The notes below the pieces were generated by a model that made no database searches, had not been told where the DNA came from, and worked only from the letters and a program-made list of their open reading frames with translations. From an uncultured Eubacteriales bacterium (GTDB taxonomy: Bacteria; Bacillota; Clostridia; Christensenellales; Borkfalkiaceae): DNA of 64,000 nucleotides. The stretch lies in the NCBI GenBank assembly GCA_900540805.1, contig UQHL01000007.1:58069-122068 (forward strand), given 5' to 3'. This document shows positions 60,482-64,000 of this stretch, in pieces. The translations under genes were made by a program, and so were the position numbers. How positions within the stretch are numbered: the stretch's first letter is position 1; every line of letters begins with the position of its first letter.

Positions 60482-62803
60482 TTATCCGTGTTTCAGTCCC
60501 TGCGCTTGTTTCTTTTCCTCGATCTGTCTGCGAAGCTTCCTATCCACCAAGCCCATTTTTCCTTTTCCCTCTTCTTCCAACCGCGTTTGCAGAATCCTTG
60601 CTATGTCTTGGAACAGCCCGCTCACACATACGCTCACCATCCGTGTTTGGCACTGCTCTATGAATTTCTGTCGGTCAGTCTCTATCCGCTCCAGAAGCTC
60701 ACGCGCAAAAGTATTGCCGTGCTCTGAGGCCGCCGTCAGATAGTCCATTGCCTTAGCCTCGTCCCGCCGCACCTCTTTCCCGTATAGATATAATTTCCCC
60801 AGCCGGTATTCCGCAGCGCTGTTGCCTTGTTTTGCGGCGTTTTCAAAATACCACATCGCCTTTGCAACGTCTTTCAGCGTTTCTTCCCGGATCAGGATTT
60901 GTCCAGCTTGATACATGGCAAACGGGTTTCCGCTTTCCGCCGCTATTTCGAAATGCCGCAGCGCTTTTTTCACGTCTTTGAACGCTTCCTCGGTCAATCG
61001 TATCTTTCCGGCAAGATACGCGGCGTTCGGGTTCTTCCCTTTCGATGCCTGTTCGAGATACCCGAGGGATTTTTCTACGTCACGTTTTACTACCTCGCCG
61101 CGGTATAACAACTTCCCCAGCACATACTCTGCGGGTATAAATCCCTTGTCCGCGGCTGCGGTCAACAGCCTGACCGCTTCGGGCAGATCCTGTGCGAGTA
61201 TGTCCCCGTCCAGCAACGCTTTGCCCAAAGTATATGCCGCGTATCGATTCCCTTGCTCTGCCGAGCGTTTGAGCAGTTCCTCTCCGCGCCTTGCATCCCG
61301 CTCCACCTCCTCGCCTTGTAGAAGCGTCTTTCCTAAAAGATATTCCGCGTACTGGTTATCTTCTTTGACCGCCGCTTCCAGCCAATAAAGCGCTTCGGGG
61401 AGATTCTTCCCGATCTCTTTGCCTTGCAGGTACAGCTTTCCTAAGCGGTACTTAGCCACCGTGTTCCCCAGCCGCGCCGACTCGATCAGAAATCCTACCG
61501 CCTTTTTCGGATTATAGTTCTCACTACCTCTTTCCAGCAAGACCTTCGCAGTAAAATAAAATTCCCACATTTTTTTTCTGCTCCGCTGACCGCTTTTTTC
61601 TATTTCCCGATACGTAGGCTCGGGAAGGATTTCTTTTTCCGTTATTTCCTCCGGGACTATTTCTTCTTCCGGCTCCTCTGGCTGCCGCTCTTTTAGGATC
61701 TCCAGCGCCATCTGTATGACCGCGTTGCGGATCGGTTTGAATTCGTTATTCCTGGACAGCGGGATTCGCTCAGGCAATGCCTGCGTATAGGTTTTTATCA
61801 CCTCTTCCCGTTGTTCGTACCACAGCGCATATAATTTTTCTATCCGATCGTCCTTGGCGATCTCGTCCACGATAGAGCACACCAGGGCTTTGACGTCCGA
61901 TTTTAAATACCCGTATTGTTTCTTGCCCCTTGTCCTCGACAGACGATTGGTAAGCTCCAAAAGTTTTTCTTCTACTGTTTCGTTTTCATAGCCTTCCGAC
62001 CGGATTCGAGCTACGAGTTCCTGGAGCAGTTCCCGGCTCTGTTCTCTCAGTTCGTTTCGGTATTCGGTTTGTTTCTCGTATACGCATAAGAGATCCTGCG
62101 CGAAAATCGTTCTGCCGAACTCGGAACGAAGATTTTCCACGCCGGATTTTGTCAGATACCCTTCGTTGCCGCTTGCCGAATACGCGATGATATGCACGTG
62201 CGGATGATGGCCTTCGTTATGGAATGCTGCGTACCATCTGAACTGTTTCATAGGGATTTTCAAATTCTCCGCCAACGTTTGCGCCTGTGACCGCAGCATA
62301 TCCCGCCACCGCGCGCCTTGGTCAAAGCCAAGCCGTTCCGCGTCCTCCCGACGTAAGGAAAGAATGGTTATCCACACGTTGCCTGCGTGGGCATTGAGTT
62401 CTTCCGAAACTTGATTCAGTTGAACCTCCACGCCCTCGTCTGTGAATAGACCATGTTTTCCGAATCGCTCAGCGCGCGGGCGCAGCGCGATATAGTCCGC
62501 GTATGTCTTTCTGTCCATTACCGCCGAAGCGTTATCCTCGAGCGCGCGGCTGATAAACTCAGAGGCGTTCCCGACGTTCGGCGCTTGCAGATAGTCCTCA
62601 TATTCATGCATATCTTTTGAGTCAGGAAAATCCTTCAAAATTTTTCCGATGAGTTGCTTTTGTTTTCCTGAGACATACCCAAGCTTATAGGTATCGTCGA
62701 TTTTTTCCACGCCTTCCCGCGTGGCGATATACCTCGCATACCCGCCGATGTTGTGCCTGGCGCTCGGCCGCAGGTACTTGAACTTTGTGACGAGCCGCGC
62801 CAT
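60482..62803 (-). CDS. MOBP-type relaxase fused to SEL1 repeats
   Basis: 773 residues. The N-terminal ~330 form a relaxase with the histidine cluster HNEGHHPHVHIIAY (about residue 210) and KYLRPSARHNIGGYARYI near the start, where a Tyr is a candidate nucleophile. From about residue 410 at least eight SEL1 repeats of ~36 residues follow (AVGFLIESARLGNTVAKYRL, GKLYLQGKEIG and similar), then a helical tail. It nicks the element at oriT and leads the strand to the coupling protein. The SEL1 array may bind partner proteins. The start at 62803 has GAAGGGATAATCC. The ribbon-helix-helix-like gene is 3 nt upstream. Confidence 0.92.
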   Translation of the reverse strand: MARLVTKFKYLRPSARHNIGGYARYIATREGVEKIDDTYKLGYVSGKQKQLIGKILKDFPDSKDMHEYEDYLQAPNVGNASEFISRALEDNASAVMDRKTYADYIALRPRAERFGKHGLFTDEGVEVQLNQVSEELNAHAGNVWITILSLRREDAERLGFDQGARWRDMLRSQAQTLAENLKIPMKQFRWYAAFHNEGHHPHVHIIAYSASGNEGYLTKSGVENLRSEFGRTIFAQDLLCVYEKQTEYRNELREQSRELLQELVARIRSEGYENETVEEKLLELTNRLSRTRGKKQYGYLKSDVKALVCSIVDEIAKDDRIEKLYALWYEQREEVIKTYTQALPERIPLSRNNEFKPIRNAVIQMALEILKERQPEEPEEEIVPEEITEKEILPEPTYREIEKSGQRSRKKMWEFYFTAKVLLERGSENYNPKKAVGFLIESARLGNTVAKYRLGKLYLQGKEIGKNLPEALYWLEAAVKEDNQYAEYLLGKTLLQGEEVERDARRGEELLKRSAEQGNRYAAYTLGKALLDGDILAQDLPEAVRLLTAAADKGFIPAEYVLGKLLYRGEVVKRDVEKSLGYLEQASKGKNPNAAYLAGKIRLTEEAFKDVKKALRHFEIAAESGNPFAMYQAGQILIREETLKDVAKAMWYFENAAKQGNSAAEYRLGKLYLYGKEVRRDEAKAMDYLTAASEHGNTFARELLERIETDRQKFIEQCQTRMVSVCVSGLFQDIARILQTRLEEEGKGKMGLVDRKLRRQIEEKKQAQGLKHG

Positions 62804-62806
62804 GGA

Positions 62807-63226
62807 TTATCCCTTCTGCCAATCCAGCGCATCCTCGAACGAGAACGCGCCGTTCAGTCTTGCGACCTCTTTCACGCATTCCCCGCGCAGTCGTTCCAAG
62901 GCTATCTTGTCGATGTCCTGCGTCGCCGCCATCAGGTTCATCATCATCGACATCTCGACCGCGAGCTTGAACAGCATTCGATTCTGCTTGTTGTCGCTCT
63001 CCGCTATGATCCCTTTCAAAGTCGAGATGACGATGTTCGGCAGATATGATTCGTTCTCTCCCGACGACAGATACCCCACGTAAAAGTCGATCGCCTTTTC
63101 TATGAACTCGCTGCGCGAAAAGCAATTGTCTTTTTTATACCAGGTCTTTGTTTTTTCTAACGTCTCTTCCGTGGCCCAAAGCGCAAACTTACGTTTTTCC
63201 GACCACGGCACTTCTCGTTTTACCAT
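62807..63226 (-). CDS. Relaxosome accessory protein, ribbon-helix-helix-like
   Basis: 139 residues. The N-terminal ~55 fit a ribbon-helix-helix (KRKFALWATEETLEKTKTWY, FSRSEFIEKAIDFYVGYLS), then a helical part rich in Met and Asn. This is the usual position of the relaxase partner that binds oriT (MobC-like role). The start has AAGGAGAAGCGCATGG. It ends 3 nt before the relaxase start, so both are made together. Confidence 0.8.
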   Translation of the reverse strand: MVKREVPWSEKRKFALWATEETLEKTKTWYKKDNCFSRSEFIEKAIDFYVGYLSSGENESYLPNIVISTLKGIIAESDNKQNRMLFKLAVEMSMMMNLMAATQDIDKIALERLRGECVKEVARLNGAFSFEDALDWQKG

Positions 63227-63241
63227 GCGCTTCTCCTTGAA

Positions 63242-63490
63242 TTAATTTATCGTCATATCTTGATTTTCACTCGGCTCAGGAGCTTTCACTATCCCGTAAA
63301 CGTCGTCGGCATAAAAACTATTGGTAAAGATATTATAGACAGCTGTGCATTCAATACCGTCCTGCGTTCTGACCAGATACGTGGTAACGCCGTTTTCGGT
63401 TTGGCTATCGATAATACTGACTTCTTCTTTTTGTTTTCTTTGCCCCTCCACTTCCTGACTATGACGGTACGCCCAGACTTTTCTTTCCAT
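63242..63490 (-). CDS. Small accessory protein of the mobilisation block
   Basis: 82 residues, charged, no signal or membrane segment (MERKVWAYRHSQEVEGQRKQ, then TYLVRTQDGIECTAVYNIFT). The start at 63490 has AGGAGGAGAAGA; a longer frame from 63538 lacks such a site. It lies 15 nt before the ribbon-helix-helix gene. The function is unknown; the tail GIVKAPEPSENQDMTIN is acidic. Confidence 0.75.
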   Translation of the reverse strand: MERKVWAYRHSQEVEGQRKQKEEVSIIDSQTENGVTTYLVRTQDGIECTAVYNIFTNSFYADDVYGIVKAPEPSENQDMTIN

Positions 63491-63564
63491 TTCTTCTCCT
63501 CCTTTTTTCCGTATTAGATAATCCCTGCCGCAACCCACGCTTTTTCCTTAAACCAGCGCGCTTT

Positions 63565-63712
63565 CAAGCTTTTACAACCCCGACCTCAAGCCGTATGCCC
63601 GTTTTACAACCCCTGTTCGTTTTAGCTCGTAAGTTCCCCTTTAAGCCCTTATGCAGCCGGCGTTGCCGGCTGCTGTGAGCTGCGTTCGGGGTGCTTTGCA
63701 ACCCCGACGCTT
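63565..63712. other. Candidate oriT: repeats and hairpins upstream of the mob genes
   Basis: About 150 bp with three direct repeats like TTTTACAACCCCGAC (near 63,570, 63,602 and 63,694), a perfect 9-bp hairpin GCAGCCGGC/GCCGGCTGC (63,653-63,673) and a second longer one centred on CGGGGTGC/GCAACCCCG (about 63,682-63,710). Repeats and hairpins just upstream of relaxosome genes are typical of transfer origins. I see no known nic-site motif. 63,713-64,000 is GC-rich and carries no gene I can support. Confidence 0.4.
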
Positions 63713-64000
63713 TCTCCTGCTTTTTTTCGACCCTGCCGTTATTTATGCGCTAAGCTAATTCCCCGACAAAACCGTCTTAATTTTGCCCTTATTTTGCGGT
63801 TTCTTCACTCTCGTGGGTACTACTCTGCCCAGGGCGGTTTTGTGCCGTTTTGGGGCTGAAAAACCTCGCTGTCCTGCGAAGATTTTGCACCGTTCTCGGC
63901 TTGGTCGGGTGTTTACCTTACCTCGTCCGTATCGGGCGTTTTTCTCGCTGTTTTCCTTGCCGTTTTTTCAAGTTGGGCGTTCTCGTATCCCAATCTCCGA

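Noticed and set aside
1..64000. CRISPR arrays, rRNA and tRNA genes
   Set aside because: I found no regular direct repeats with unique spacers and no recognisable rRNA or tRNA sequence.

Overview
The window is bacterial DNA with Bacillota/Clostridia hallmarks: strong AGGAGG-type ribosome sites, sigma-A promoters with 17-nt spacers, lipobox lipoproteins, CUT1 sugar ABC transporters without a linked ATPase, GCGSS-tailed surface proteins and clostridial-type mobilisation genes. A gut clostridium (possibly of the Christensenellales kind) is my best guess. Species cannot be read from the sequence.

Region 1 (1-13,304) looks like resident carbohydrate-use DNA. A leftward operon starts at about 8,640 and runs: secreted carbohydrate-binding-like protein, sugar-binding lipoprotein, two CUT1 permeases, then three tandem paralogous TIM-barrel-like proteins (the last cut by the window edge). 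A GH106-type (alpha-L-rhamnosidase-like) enzyme and a divergent AraC regulator follow. Two copies of the same divergent promoter/operator (8,641-8,748 and 12,357-12,466) tie both units to one regulon. A transporter remnant lies between them.

Region 2 (about 13,420-22,920) looks like the decaying end of an integrative element: a cluster of hairpins, a truncated PRiA4-ORF3 gene, four tandem serine-recombinase-family genes, a MazF toxin, a sigma-like protein and an XRE regulator. Three genes carry in-frame premature stops, one each of TAG, TGA and TAA.

Region 3 (23,100-44,600) is AT-rich and full of regulators. It holds two modules of the form ECF sigma, secreted C39/papain-like peptidase, one-TM protein (29,622-32,086 and 35,888-38,210). 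A two-box ECF-type promoter with fixed spacing precedes the first peptidase, a lipoprotein and a 1751-residue glycine-rich surface protein. Around them are many XRE genes, a tandem-HTH gene family with a DUF1016 nuclease inserted beside it, a Phd/Doc toxin-antitoxin pair, a DUF2325 protein and a two-HTH protein.

Region 4 (44,600-51,300) is a 1844-residue secreted RHS protein with a hydrophobic C-terminus and a tightly linked small membrane protein that may be its immunity partner.

Region 5 (51,300-64,000) is more GC-rich and is a conjugation/mobilisation block read leftward: small accessory protein, ribbon-helix-helix-like protein, MOBP relaxase fused to SEL1 repeats, BRO-type protein, Toprim protein, VirD4/TraG coupling protein, HTH protein, a large Ig-like surface protein and a secreted protein. 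A repeat-rich stretch upstream of the mobilisation genes is an oriT candidate. No VirB4/VirB6-type secretion genes are in the window. Regions 2-5 may be one large integrative element whose right end lies outside, with regions 3-4 as cargo; that is inference.
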